NCBI RefSeq assembly: GCF_001411555.2
Contig: NC_049907.1
Coordinates: 35,981,866 to 36,045,865 of the forward strand
Source of the DNA: Juglans regia
Taxonomy: Eukaryota; Streptophyta; Magnoliopsida; Fagales; Juglandaceae
DNA: 64,000 nucleotides
Direction of reading: 5' to 3'
In this document: positions 40,700 to 52,900 of the stretch, one piece after another
How positions within the stretch are numbered: the first letter of the stretch is position 1
How the letters are laid out: every line of letters starts with the position of its first letter
Translations under genes and position numbers: made by a program
Notes under the pieces: generated by a model
What the model was told of the DNA's origin: nothing
What the model saw: the letters and a program-made list of their open reading frames with translations, nothing else
Database searches by the model: none

Positions 40700-41335
40700 C
40701 GGCCGCACTGGAGACCAGCGGAGGCGGGGGACGGAAGGGACTAAGCCTCGCTCCGCTTTACCCCCGCCCTGCATAATTATTAAATTATAATTAATATTTA
40801 AATTATATAGAAAAAAAATAAGTCCATAATTATCGTAAGTCCCCCCTCGGTCTTCTCGAACTCTATTCTCTCTCTCTTAGACTCACACTCTTTCTGTCTC
40901 TCACTCTCTCGCACTCTCTTAATCTCTCTCTCTTGGTGCAACAAAGTTGCAAATGACGGTGGTGCTTGTGCAGTCATGTGAGAGAGAAAGAGAGAAGAGA
41001 TCAAGAGAGGACCGCACCTCTGGAGACCAGAGGAGGCGGGGGACGGGGGCTAAGCCTCGCTCCGCTTTACCCCCGCCCTGCATAATTATTAAATTATAAT
41101 TAATATTTAAATTATATAGAAAAAAAATAAGTCCAAAATTATCGTAAGTCCCCCCCCAGTCTTCTCGAACTCTCGTCTCTCTCTCTTAGACTCACACTCT
41201 TTCTGTCTCTCACTCTCTCGCACTCTCTTAGTCTCTCTCTCTTGATCTCTTCTCTCTTTCTCTCTCACATGATTGCACAAGCACCACCGTCATTTGCAAC
41301 TTTGTTGCACCAAACTCCAAAGGTAAGGTAAGACT
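40700..41335. repeat. Direct plus inverted repeat block near the 5' end of hAT element 2
   Basis: About 230 bases at 40710-40935 (GGAGACCAGCGGAGGCGGGG through to TCTCGCACTCTCTTAATC) recur almost unchanged at 41018-41240. Between the direct copies lies 40933-41012 (TTGGTGCAACAAAGTTGCAA, then GACGGTGGTGCTTGTGCA), which is the reverse complement of 41245-41322 (TGCACAAGCACCACCGTCAT, then TTGCAACTTTGTTGCACCAA). The inverted arms are about 78 bases with only one or two differences and are about 230 bases apart. Confidence 0.9.
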
Positions 41336-42266
41336 CCTAGTCCTTACTCCGGACCTAGATTTTTTTTTATTATTATTATTGGAGATTGGAGGAAAGATGG
41401 GTTGAATCGAAGATTGAGGATGAGAATAATTGTGAATTTGTGTGATGTGGATTCTGATTTGTGCATGTGTTTGAAATTGATGTCGCCTCTGTCACTGTGT
41501 TTGAATTTTTTTTTTTTTTGTAGTTTGTACTTTCTGGGTTTTCGGATTTGGAATCCTAAATTAATTTAGGGTTCCAATCCGAAACCCTAAATTGATTTAG
41601 ATTTCAAGGGTTTCAATCGAAACCCCTAAATAAATTGATTTAGGAGTTTCAATCCAAAATCCCTAAATTGTGTTGGTTTTGCACTTTACCTTTTTTTTTC
41701 ATGTGTGGTGTATTATTATGATTCTTTTATGTCTTTTATTGATTGATTTTATATTTTTTTATTGTGTTGTGGAATCAGGAACGTCTTCTCAAAGGGATTT
41801 CAATGATAGCTCTCCTACCCCTACTACTACCTATGTCCCAGAACCTAATCCTACTCCAACCCCTGGGAGTGGGAGTACACCTTGCCCAGCCCTTAAGCCC
41901 ACACAGGCCAAGAAACTTGTTTCCATAGTTTGGTCTCACTTTACCAAACTAGAGGGTGGTGACCCGAATAATTCCCAAGCTAAATGTAATTATTGTGGAA
42001 AAATATATGGATTTCACTATAGGAAACATAGTACATCCCAGTTAAAGGTTCATTTAGAGGAACAATGCAAGAAGAGTCCAATATTAAGATTCTTACTGGA
42101 GAAGAGTCAATCTAGACTAGATATTGGACTAAAAAAAATGGTGGATGTGAGTAGTGAGCGTCCAACGTTAAAGGGGTATACGAAGTATAATGCCAATGAG
42201 TGTAGAATGAAGTTAGCTCGTATGATTATCATAGACGAGCTATATTTTCAGTTTGTGGAGGAGAGA

Positions 42267-43924
42267 TATGACTCTCCAACTCCCACATACGGAAATGCGG
42301 GAATCGTGACGTCGGGATGATGACAACATAGGTCACGCATCTCAACAATAAGTGTTCATGTGTGTGTAACATGCAATAAATGTACAACAAAAGTTGCAGC
42401 GGTTAATTAAGAGTTAGCCAACTAAGTACCAGATATTTAAATACAGATATCCAAAATAAATTACCTTTAAAAAATTATACAGTTATCTAATATAAATATA
42501 ATACAAACCAAATACATAGCCAAAAAGTGGGAGACAAATCCCAATACACGAGCAAGTGATCCCAAATCACTTCTCCGGTAGAGCCGAATCCTCAGGCTCT
42601 TCGTCCTCATCTGCATTAAAATTTACGATACCATAAAACGGTACCGTTGGGTATCGAATACCGTGAGATTATGAATCTCAACAAGTAATTAACCAAGCAA
42701 CCAAAGAGATAAAAATGTATTAATGCAGCCAACAAACATGAATACATGAATACATGAAGAAACAAAAATGTGACCCAAAAATCTCATTTTCTCCAAAAAT
42801 GATTATTTTCTAATGCATGCCAAAAATACCATTTGACTCAAAACACGCCATGAATAATATTTGCCATTTTTCCAGAAAATGGCTTAATCATAAACCAACC
42901 ATTTTCCCAGAAAATGGTGCTCGTAACCACTAAATCATAATCCGTCAATTACCCGAAAAAATGACCCAACATAGTCATTTATCGGACATTGTAGGCAGGA
43001 ATCACAAGCGGGACTCTACCATCATCCCTGCTTACCACGTGCACTGTAGGCGGGAATCACAGGCGGGACTACCACCATCCCTACAGCTCACGCTGTAGGC
43101 GGGAATTGCAGGTGGGACTACCACCATCCCTACAGCTCACGCTGTAGGCGGGAATCGCAGGTGGGACTACTACCATCCCTGCTTACCACCATCTCTACCG
43201 CATGCACCGTAGGCGGGAATTGGTGGGTTAGGTAGCTGGGGGGTCGCCGGTGATGTGGTGACAATATGGTGGCTGATGGTGGCGCGACGGTGACGTTGGA
43301 GCACAAAGGCTGTGCGGCTTGAAGCCGTGCGTGGAGGCTCATGGCGGCACGAGAGGGGTTGGAAAAAGAGGGGTGAGGTTGCCGGCAGGTGAGGAGAAGA
43401 ATGGGAGGGGCGGTGACAGCAATGGACGGCACACGGCGGCACTGTGGAGGACGACGCAAATAGACAAGGGAGAGGGAGGGTGTCGCGCGCAAGAAGAGAG
43501 AAAGAAAGGAGAAAAAGAAATGAAGGAAAAAGAAAAAGAAGAGAAGAAGAAAAAGAGAGAGAGAGAGAGGAAAAAGAAAAAAGAAAAAGTAAGTGAAAGA
43601 ACTAAGATCCAGTCTTTCAACTCGGGGTCTTGAAATTGATCAACGAAAATGATTTCAAAACGGCAACTTAAATAAAACTAATTTAAACATAGTGACCAAG
43701 TAAAATAAAATAATAAAATCCAACAATAAACTAATTTAAAATAAAGATCATTTTAAATAATGAACAATAATTAATAACGATAAAACACATTGAATTAAAT
43801 TTCACAGCTAAAAGTCATAAAATAATATCACGTAAATCATCTAAAATTTAAAACAAGAAAGCCCATAATCCTAAGAAATGCAATAATTACTTAGTCAAAA
43901 TACACGTAAATACGAGGTATCACA
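42267..43924 (-). mobile_element. Solo-LTR-like insertion inside the hAT transposase
   Basis: It separates two halves of the transposase frame at VEE|KGF. The minus strand begins TGTGATACCTCG, and the other end reads TATGACTCTCC on the plus strand, consistent with TGTGA...TCACA LTR ends after one change. The flanking pentamers AGAGA (42262) and AGAAG (43925) would be a diverged 5-bp duplication. It has no coding capacity, and ends plus length (1658 bp) fit a gypsy-type LTR left by recombination. A non-LTR or unclassified insertion is the alternative. Confidence 0.55.
42988..43225. repeat. Minisatellite in the solo-LTR-like insertion
   Basis: GTAGGCGGGAATCACAGGCG, or a close variant, starts at about 42991, 43046, 43095, 43144 and 43209. 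The spacing is 49 bases in the middle and 55-65 at the edges. Copies continue with GGGACTACCACCATCCCT. Confidence 0.85.
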
Positions 43925-43929
43925 AGAAG

Positions 43930-43953
43930 GGCTTCTAAGAATTTGTCCAAGAA
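43930..43953 (+). other. Junction where the transposase frame resumes
   Basis: GGCTTCTAAGAATTTGTCCA directly follows the insertion. The TAA here stands where an AAG would be expected in the family (GFKEF), a single-base disabling change. Confidence 0.5.
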
Positions 43954-46223
43954 TTGGAACCTAGATTTAAACTTCATTCTCGCCACACTGTGGTAAATGA
44001 TATTAAAAAGATGTATAGAAAATATAAAGATGTTTTGAGGGGCCAATTAGTGGGTTTGATAGTTTGTCTCACTACCGGTACTTGGACTTCTGTCCAAATT
44101 TTCAATTACATATGTTTAACTGTTCATTTTATTGATTCTGATTGGATTCTTCATAAAAAATTATTAAGTTTTGTCAAATAACTAATCATAAGGGTGAGAA
44201 GATTGGAAATACCTTGTAAGCCTCAATAAAAGAGTGGGGGTTGGCGTGAGTTTTGACAGTTTCGGTCGATAATGTCTCGTCTAATGATGTCATATTAGGA
44301 TATCTGAAAACTTATCTTAGAGAGGCAAATAAGACATTCTTGGGTGGTAAATATTTGCATGTCAGATGTACTACACATATCTTGAATATAATTGTGACTG
44401 AGGGGTTGAAAGATGTTGATGACTCGATTGCACGAGTTAGAATAGTTGTGAAATTTGTGAGGTATTCTCCTTCTAGATTGAAGAAATTCAAAGTTGCTGT
44501 GAAGACTGTGTGCATAATATCAAATAAGGGTTTTTGTATTGATATTCCTACTAGATAGAACTCAACCTTCTTGATGTTGGTAGTGACCCAAGAATATAAG
44601 ACAACATTTCAATTATTGGGTGATGAAAACATTCAATATGCTAAATACTTTGATGAGCACGGGAGATTAGAAAAGTCTAATGATGATGATTGGGAGGTAG
44701 TTTCTGATTTTGTTGATTTTCTCAAACTTTTTTATAATGTCACATTGAAATTATCTAGTTCTTTGTACCTTACATCTCATGAATTTTGTCAACAAATATG
44801 TAGGGTGAAAGAAAAATTAGACGACATGTGTAGGAGTTCCAATCTAAGGATGAGGGGATGACATTGATCATGAGAGTCAAATATGACAAGTATTAGGGAG
44901 ATTTGAGTAGACTAAATATTTTGTTATATGTGGTTGTTATTCTGATATTCGTCTTAAAATTTCAGACATGTTATATGGTTTGGGACTTGCACACGATCGG
45001 ACATGGGTTGATCTTATTGGTGATATGACCCAAGATACCCTGGCTAAATTGTATTAATGGTGATACTGCATCTACTACACCTAAACATACCCTAATGCCT
45101 CCTCCAGACACCGGGGCAACAAAGAAGAGTAGATTGGCGTGGATTAAGACCCTCGCACAGAATCCCACACTAGTCCGTCTATCTACGGATAATTTAGGAG
45201 TTAGACAACTATTTGTTAGGAGATCTTACTCAAGATGATGATGGTTTCAATATATTACGATGGTGGAAGGCGGCATTAAAGAAATATCTCATCCTTTCTG
45301 AGATGACCTGCTGTATTTTGGCCATCCCTATTAGCATTGTTGCCTTGGAGTTGGCCTTTAGTACCGGATGGCGCATATTGGATCCTTACCGTACTTCATC
45401 GTTTCCTACAACTGTAGAGACATTGATATGCACACAGAGTTGAACGATGAGAAATGATATTTATGTTTCGAATGTTTTAGATTTTAAGAAAACCGATGAA
45501 AATGGTGGTGATTAGTCTGGATCTGGACCATCTGATAATTTGTGTTTTTATTTTATTATTTTGATTTATTTATATTTATTTTGATTTCATCGGTATTAAT
45601 TTTAGTATTCATTGTTGTATCAACACATGAGTGCAATATGAATATATGTTCAAGCCTCAAAAGACTACCTGTCCGGGCCGCCCAAATGTCACAGTCAAAG
45701 ACTCAAACAACTCTATCTTTAGATTCTTAGAATATTGAAATTTGAAATTTGAAATTTGAAATTTGAATCATTTGTACGTATTATGTATCTAATGATTTGT
45801 AATGTTGATACAATGTCTCTTAGACACTTTTATGTTTGTAATTTTGTCATTATTTAGCCTTTCAATTTTATTTTTGTAATAGTTTAGTTATTATTATTAG
45901 TTTATTATGTAGTAGACTTGAAATCTGTAGCAATACTTTATTTGCTTTAAATTATTAAATTTGTATCATTTATATATTATTTTTATTTATGTAATTTCTT
46001 TTTAATTAAGTTTTTTAATTTTTTTTAACTTCTAATTTTATAGGTCCAAAATGACCCAAAAGCTGTTTCTGGGCCAAAAGCCTAGTAGGGGGCGGACGAA
46101 TTAACCCCCCCACTCGCATCCCGTTATCCGAGATAGGGTACCCTGCCCTCGCACTCCAAGGGCGGGAGACGGGGAGAAAAACATCTCCCCCGCCCATGCA
46201 GGGGGCGGGGTAGCACCCCCCTA

Positions 46224-46231
46224 ATGGTCAC
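46224..46231. repeat. 8-bp target-site duplication, right copy (hAT element 2)
   Basis: Exact second copy of ATGGTCAC directly after ...CACCCCCCTA. Confidence 0.88.
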
Positions 46232-46454
46232 GTCTAAAAAGAATTATTATGTTGGTCGCCCCTAGTTCCCATTTTATTTAAAAAAAACTTGTAAAACACA
46301 TTAACCTTATTTGATTCTATAAAATTTAAGATATATATAGATAGATAATATTAACATTATACACATTTAAGATAATTTTTAAAACAATATTAAATATTAT
46401 AAAATCTAAAGGAAAAATACTGTGATCTTCAATGGCAAAAGTTTTCATATATTT

Positions 46455-46637
46455 AGGTTGCGTTTGGATGTTGAAGTGAGTTGAGTTGAGATAATAAAAT
46501 ATTGTTAGAATATTATTTATTATTATTATTATTATTTTAGAATTTGAAAAAGTTGAATTGTTTATTATATTTTGTGTTAGAATTTGAAAAAGTTGTAACG
46601 ATGAGTTGAGAGAAATTATGGTTCCAAACGAAGCCTT
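46455..46637. mobile_element. MITE (GAGTTGAGTTG family), upstream of the DedA-type gene
   Basis: AGGTTGCGTTTGGATGTTGA opens it and TTCCAAACGAAGCCTT closes it. The ends are imperfect inverted repeats (GGTTGCGTTTGGA against TCCAAACGAAGCC). The core GAAAAAGTTGAATTGTTTAT is shared with 33233-33431. It lies about 290 bases before the start codon at 46926, so it is part of the present promoter. Confidence 0.8.
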
Positions 46638-46778
46638 AGTTAGTAAAGTGGGTCTGACCCCGCACACGCTCGCGGACGCAGGCGGATGGATAGACTGATA
46701 CGCAAAGAGTGGGAGATTAGCAGGAAGGGTAGTTGATTGTACTCTAGCAAAAATAAAATCATCGACCGTGCATTTTAA

Positions 46779-46925
46779 TTTGTTTGCTGCCAATACCCCA
46801 AAGAATACTACGAAACCAATCTGGCAGATTTTGGGGGATTGAGGGCTCGCTTGTCCTTGAAGCAACCTATCTCCGACTACAACGACGACGACGAGGAGTG
46901 CAGGCCTTGGCGTCGCAGGATTTTC
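46779..46925 (+). promoter_or_regulatory. Leader of the DedA-type gene, open in frame without an ATG
   Basis: From the stop at 46776 to the start codon the frame stays open for 49 codons and reads, near its end, RARLSLKQPISDYNDDDEEC and RPWRRRIF. It looks protein-like (acidic patch, then a basic cluster before a membrane helix) but has no ATG. CTGGCAG at 46821 could be a splice acceptor from an upstream exon. Confidence 0.4.
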
Positions 46926-49900
46926 ATGGCCTTTACGTGGGGCTCCGCCCTTAGGATCGTCCTCCTTCTCCTCCTTGTTGCTGCCGTCGTTACCGCTTGC
47001 TTCACTCTCCCCGTCGAGAAGGTCAGGTTTTTTCCATCCGGGTTGGTGTTGTTTTCGCTTTTTGGTTGGTTATCTGTTTTTTTGGATGCTTCGTGGGTTT
47101 TTTGAGTTTTTTCTTTTCTGTTTGTGTCAGATATGGTGAATTGCTGATTGGTCTCTTTCGTTTCATTTTGTTGAGCGTGACATCTGTGAGGGATGTTTGA
47201 GCTGGTTGTATGTTCTCTCGTTTTGATTCTATAAAGTATAAATATGTGTGCGTTTATTATTGTTATTATTTTTGGACTGGGTTAGAATATGTTCGAGTTT
47301 CAGATCAATTACGGGAATCTGGTTTTATAAGCAGTTTTCCAGAATTGGTTTGTAATTTGAGCTTATGTTTCTGCCGCTGACGCATTTATGGCACCAGTCT
47401 TTTTTTTTATGGTCACTGCATAGTAAATTTAGATCAGAAAGAAGGAAAAGAGAACCAAATTTTATGGTGCATAATTTGCGCTTTAAAATTTAAATGTAAT
47501 GCCGAACACAGTTCGATCTTTTTAATTGAAAATAGTTCACTCTCCCGTTATTAAAACGAGAGATAGTAATATACCAGCTTGAGCCACTCCAGGAGCCTGG
47601 TTCATATTCTAGTATTAGTTTCAGTTCCTAAATTTATTATTACTTAGCTTCCCAAGATATAGGATGCTTAGCTATTGTTTAATCATTTATCTCCCGCAAC
47701 GGCAGCATTCAATTTTAACTAGTTCTTCTAGTTTGTAGCTTCCACAAGAGGGTTATGTTGCAGATGTCGTCCTTGGAAAACGTTATATGAAGTTTATTTT
47801 AAAAGTTCTGTGTTTCGTATTTATCATAGCATATGCTTTGTGCAGATTCTGAAGGACTTCTTATTATGGGTTGAGCAGGATCTTGGACCTTGGGGTCCCC
47901 TTGTGCTGTAAGTTGATCGCTACTTTCTTGTTGGTACTGATTTACAATTTATATCCAGTCAAACAAGTGTAGTCTTGATTTTTAACTCCTGTGTTCAGGA
48001 ATAAGATTTTTACCTGTGATGTAACTGCAAATAAAAGTTTTATTGCAATCATCGCTTTGGTGGGAATACTTTAAGCCAAAATCCCTGTCATAGATGGTGT
48101 GTGTTAGAACTTAGAAGGGTGGTTTAAGAAATTCATTTAATGATGGGCTGGAGTTTATTTGCGTGGACAGTTTGGCAGTCTAATTTGATAGCCAAAAGAT
48201 AGTTGATGTGCTTAATACAACCCACTTACCCTTATGAAACTTATGAAACTCTGGAAAGGCTCTCCTACAATCCATAGGCCTGTTTGCAAATGCATAATTG
48301 ATAGTAATGCATTTTGAATTCTACTTGCTAGGTCACATACACTATCATGGGACAAAAACTTCCAAACTGAAGCCAACCACCTATAATTTAAAATTTCACA
48401 ATTAGATTTTTGAATGGGCCTAACTTGAGCCAATGTGCTAATTTTGTTATGTTGGAAATGTAGAAATTTATGCTACCCTCGAGCTTTCCAGATTTTGAAC
48501 TTTCTTGAATTTAATCTTCATTTATCTATTTGTAGGGCTGTAATCAAGCTGAGCCGAGCCGGTCTTTGGCTTGCCGAGCTCGGCTCGATTCAAAATACTC
48601 GAGCTTGAGATTGAGCCAAACTCTAGCTTGAGCTCGGACTATTTATTTATTTATTTATTAATAAGATTTAATAATTAATAAATTAAATAAATAAATAATA
48701 TAATATAATATTTAATTTATACAACTAACAAGTAGAACCTCTATTGAATTATAAAATTTTAAAAAATTTATAAATAATTAATATCTAACTAGTTGATATT
48801 TATCCAAAACAACAATATATTATATGTCTACATATATTATTAATACATACACTTAATATGATAGCATATATCTATTTCATATATGGTTTCCAGATATTAG
48901 TATATGGAATTATTAAATTTTATCGACTAATTATTATACAAATTATAAAATATACTTATGAAGTATATTCGCTATATAGACATAAGTAACTAGATTACAT
49001 ATTATATATTTAATTATAAAAGTGGTATACTTATATTATTAGTTATTACATAATATGTGTGTGTGTGTATACATAGGTGTATGTATATATTTATCAATAT
49101 ATGAATGAGTTTTAATTGAGTCTAGCTAACGAGTCGACTTGAGCATAAACGAGCGAGCCTTAACGAGCCTTAACCGAATCAAGTCGAGTTTTGTCGGGTA
49201 TGTGTTATTTATAATTCGAGCGGGTATCTGCTTTCACGAACGAGCTTTTTTTTTCACGAGTCGAGTTCAATACGAGTTTAACTGAGCAGGCTATTGAACA
49301 GACTGATTCATTTACAGCCCTATCCATTTGGTTAGGCATGTTCAAACTTCAAAGGACTTGAGATTAACTTGTGAAGAAAACCTAATTACTCTTTGTTTCT
49401 CTTAATCAGAATTTTGTGAGTAACCAGTTGCAAGATCTTGAATCACTCCTATTTCCTTTACTCAATTTTTTCTTGATTGACTGGATCTTTGGAGAATAGT
49501 ACCAATCTCATGTGTTAATCTCATTGGGCAAGTCTGAGGGCAAACAAGTTTCGTTCTTAGTTCAATAGCTTTGGGAATTGATGGCTTATATGGACTGGAT
49601 ATAAGTAGTTTCTCATTTATTTCTTTGATCGTTGGAGCTTTCTTCTCGATTTCTCAAGACTCAATGAAATAGCTTTGAATCTGTGTTATTTGAATTATTT
49701 ACTGTAAAGGGCAGGAAGTAAATCATATTGTTGAGTTCCCTGTATGGTATTGATATTTTGAAAGGGTAAAATGTGTACTTCTATGCAGATCATTCTTTAT
49801 TTCTCTGACTTTTTGTCGATCAGGAAAATATATAGGCATGATCAATTTCTTACTTAAGCAGTAACTTGGTGATCTAATCTGCAGGGCTGTTGCCTACATT

Positions 49901-52900
49901 CCTCTTACAATCTTGGCAGTTCCAGCATCTGTATTAACTGTAAGCATTATGTGCAATTGCAATGCTTTAGTAAACCCGTTCATCCCCTTTGTATGATTGC
50001 AATTTGGAGATATACAATGCTGATGTCTCTCATAATAATTTTCATTTTCAGTACTGTGCCCTTTTCTGTTCATTTTTGTTGGGTACTTATGCTGAAATGC
50101 GTTATTTGAGATAACATCCCCCTTCCCTCCCTCCCTGCCTTTCCCCAACAAAAATAAAAGGAAAAAGAAATTCAAGTGCAGCCTTATCTGACATTGTTCT
50201 CCATGTTCTAGCTTGGTGGTGGTTATCTTTTTGGGCTGCCTGTAGGCTTTGTAGCCGACTCTATTGGTGCTACTGTTGGTGCTGGGGCTGCATTCATTCT
50301 TGGCAGAACAGTAAGTCTCTGAACTGTTATGGTGTTGTATACCTCCTGATATTTCAGTTCCACTGACTTGTAAAAAAGATCAGTTCCACTGATGGTAGGT
50401 TGTGCATAGGTATCTCATTCTTTGTTTGGCAACGGTATTTCCAATATGTGATATCTAATTCTGGTGCCCAGAAACAAAAAGGACTACAATTTAAGTTAAA
50501 CTGTTAAAAATCTTGTCAACTGTTTTCGCATGTTTCCTTCCTCTAATCTACAAAATTTTCTCTTGTGGTGTTTTATTCCTTGTTTGGGTTGGTATTTAGT
50601 GTTATTTAAGTTTATCTTGATTCCTGTGCAGATTGGGAAATCGTTTGTGGTTTCCAAGTTGAAGGATTATCCACGGTTCCAGTCAGTTGGGATTGCAATC
50701 CACAGATCTGGATTTAAGGTTTGTAAAGTTTATTTACTTCTTTCTTGTATCACCAGATAATTATGCATAGGTGACGCTCTTTTATATGTCCCATGAACTT
50801 GGGGTGTGCCTATTATTATTATCTTCAATAAAATCTTGTTTACTGATAAAAAAGAGTTGATTTTTACTTATACTATTCTTCCTCATGTTTTGATTAGTGT
50901 ATTCATAGATCTTTATTTAATTTTAATCTCACAAATCATTCATCACTGCATTTCGTACTTGTTTAACATGGAACCAACTTGCCTCAGGAGATCTCATGGT
51001 TGAATATTTGTACAAGATGATAAGATTAGATAGAGTGAAATCACCTAGAACTGTGCAATTATATTCTTTACCTGCACATTGATAGAGATTGCTACACTAT
51101 AAGCATGTTATTCGTTCCAAAGGAATCTGCTGGTTTTAGAGGCATGTTTTCCAAATTCTGAATGCTGATTGTTTAGACACATGATTATACCTTTCAACTG
51201 TACTGCAACTAATACCTCTCTACTAGGGGTGCTACCCGCACCTCCCAGGCAGGCAGGCAGCCCCCCTAGTAGGGAGGGATACCTGGGGCTGGGGGAGGGA
51301 GGGAGGGAGGGGGGAGGTTAAGTTTAAAATCTAACCTAAGTCAAAACGACGTCATTTTATTGAAACAATTTTTTTTTTAATATATCTTATATATGTAATC
51401 TGTATGAAAAGTAATCCATATGTTGGAGCGTGTAAGGTTGCAGGACCCATCCATATGAAAAGTAACTGTGGGATCCATATTATTTTCTAAATAACAATTC
51501 CCTGTGGGACTCATCACTGTCATCTGAAAAGTATCTCATAATATTTGTTATTTATTAGCAAAACAGATAAATAAAATAATTATTCCATCACTACAAAAAC
51601 AAACCAATCATTGATGGGACCCACCACTCTTTCAACTTCTTGTAGAAGTTAAACATATCTCAATTTACTTCATACATTTAAACACATCTCAATGGGACCC
51701 ACACTCATACAAAACATCTTAACTCACTATTCACAGCTATTCTCAAATGATCTGAGATACCCTTAGCATCCAAATGGAAGCTTAGTTAGTGAAAAATTTA
51801 ATGCAATCATTCTTTGTTGTGCGCATGCATCTTTTACATTTATTGGGGGGTGGTTTCTCTATTTCCTTCTCCTTCTTCTCACTCTAGCTGTGGGTGTGTA
51901 TGATAAATGACGTGAATGCCTGTTAGTAAGTGTGTCAACTTTTACTTTGTCTGTGCGCATGTGTGCATAAATTATTTTACATAATAAAATTATGAATCAA
52001 TTCATCTCTGCTTTATTAAAATCGAGCCTTTGTCTGGAACACTTGCACCAATCGATATCATATAACTCAAATCTGTACTTTATCCTTTTGTTGCTATACA
52101 TTCATACTATCCTTATTTAAATTGAAAAGGATGCGTCAATCCTCATTGTTACTGTGAGAAGGTATGGTATATAATTTGATGACTAACATTGCACTCTTTG
52201 CTTGGAGAGTGATATTTATAAGAAACTTTGGCTTAACTCACTTGCAGAGTATTTTTCCCCCTAGATAACTCATTTCCAGAGTTGCTACTCTTGTTTCGCA
52301 CCTTGTTATAAATGCTCGCTGTGTGTTCTTAATCTTCTTTTCTCACTCCACAGATTGTTTTTCTGCTTCGGCTTGTTCCCTTGCTGCCATTTAACATGTT
52401 GAACTACCTCCTGTCTGTGACTCCTGTTTCATTAGGGGAATACATGCTGGCTTCCTGGTTAGGAATGATGGTATCTTCTTTGCACTCGAACAATTACTTC
52501 TCACTTTTCAGATGATTCTAATACCCATGGTCTTTATGCGTTAACATTGCTTGATGGTTATCAGAAATCATTAGTATAAAGTGTATCCTTTTACTGTTTG
52601 TCATTTTTTTAGTCTAACATATAATGATCAAATTACCCACGTGTACTCATTCTGGTGTACTTATGCCTTCAGATTTTCACATAACCATTCCAACCCCTAG
52701 GGGTTGGGCCGGTTGGCTCAAGTGGTAAAGGCTTTGGTCTTGGTGGTATGCTCCCTCCAAGGTCTAAGGTTTGAATCCTCTTGGGTGCAAACAATTTCTA
52801 GGGGCCATCGGACTGGAGGATTTTTTCCTTGAATTACCCGAGGTGCATTTGCAGAAAACTCCTTGCCGAGGGCCTATGCACCCTGAGATTAGTCAAGACG

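Larger units (their letters stand above)
41777..45515 (+). pseudogene. hAT transposase (ZBED/ricesleeper type), split by an LTR insertion
   Basis: The left part, 41777-42266, starts after a probable intron acceptor (GAATCAG) and carries a BED finger (SIVWSHFTKL, CNYCGKIYGFHYRK, LKVHLEEQC) and the start of the catalytic region (ARMIIIDELYFQFVEE). The right part resumes at 43925 with EFVQELEPRFKLHSRHTV, then LTTGTWTSVQIFNYICLTVH, SSNDVILGYLKTYLREANK and the hATC region near 45205-45440 (DDDGFNILRWWKAALKKYLI, ILAIPISIVALELAFSTG). Stops occur right after the junction (GF then TAA), near 44180 and 44556, and in the C-terminal part. Family role: element transposition. This copy is dead. Confidence 0.85.
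40622..46223 (+). mobile_element. hAT-superfamily transposon, 5602 bp including a nested insertion
   Basis: The left terminus TAGGGGTGGGC and the inverted right terminus (TAGGGGGGTGC on the minus strand) agree at 9 of 11 bases and are flanked by the exact 8-bp duplication ATGGTCAC. G/C-rich subterminal words (GGCGGGGG, CCCCCGCCC) occur at both ends. Inside are a complex repeat block (40700-41335) and a ZBED/ricesleeper-type transposase split by a 1658-bp insertion. Without that insertion the element is about 3.94 kb. It is not of the same family as the element at 5331, since the ends differ. Confidence 0.9.

Noticed and set aside
43130..43633. Arg/Pro- and Lys/Glu-rich ORFs on both strands
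   Set aside because: They arise from the minisatellite and GA-rich sequence of the solo-LTR-like insertion.
5331..46223. The two large hAT elements as members of one family
   Set aside because: Their terminal repeats (CAAAGTTTTGAAT versus TAGGGGTGGGC) and transposase types differ.
51224..52000. A complete hAT-type element starting at 51224
   Set aside because: No matching inverted right end or 8-bp duplication could be found, so only a fragment is reported.
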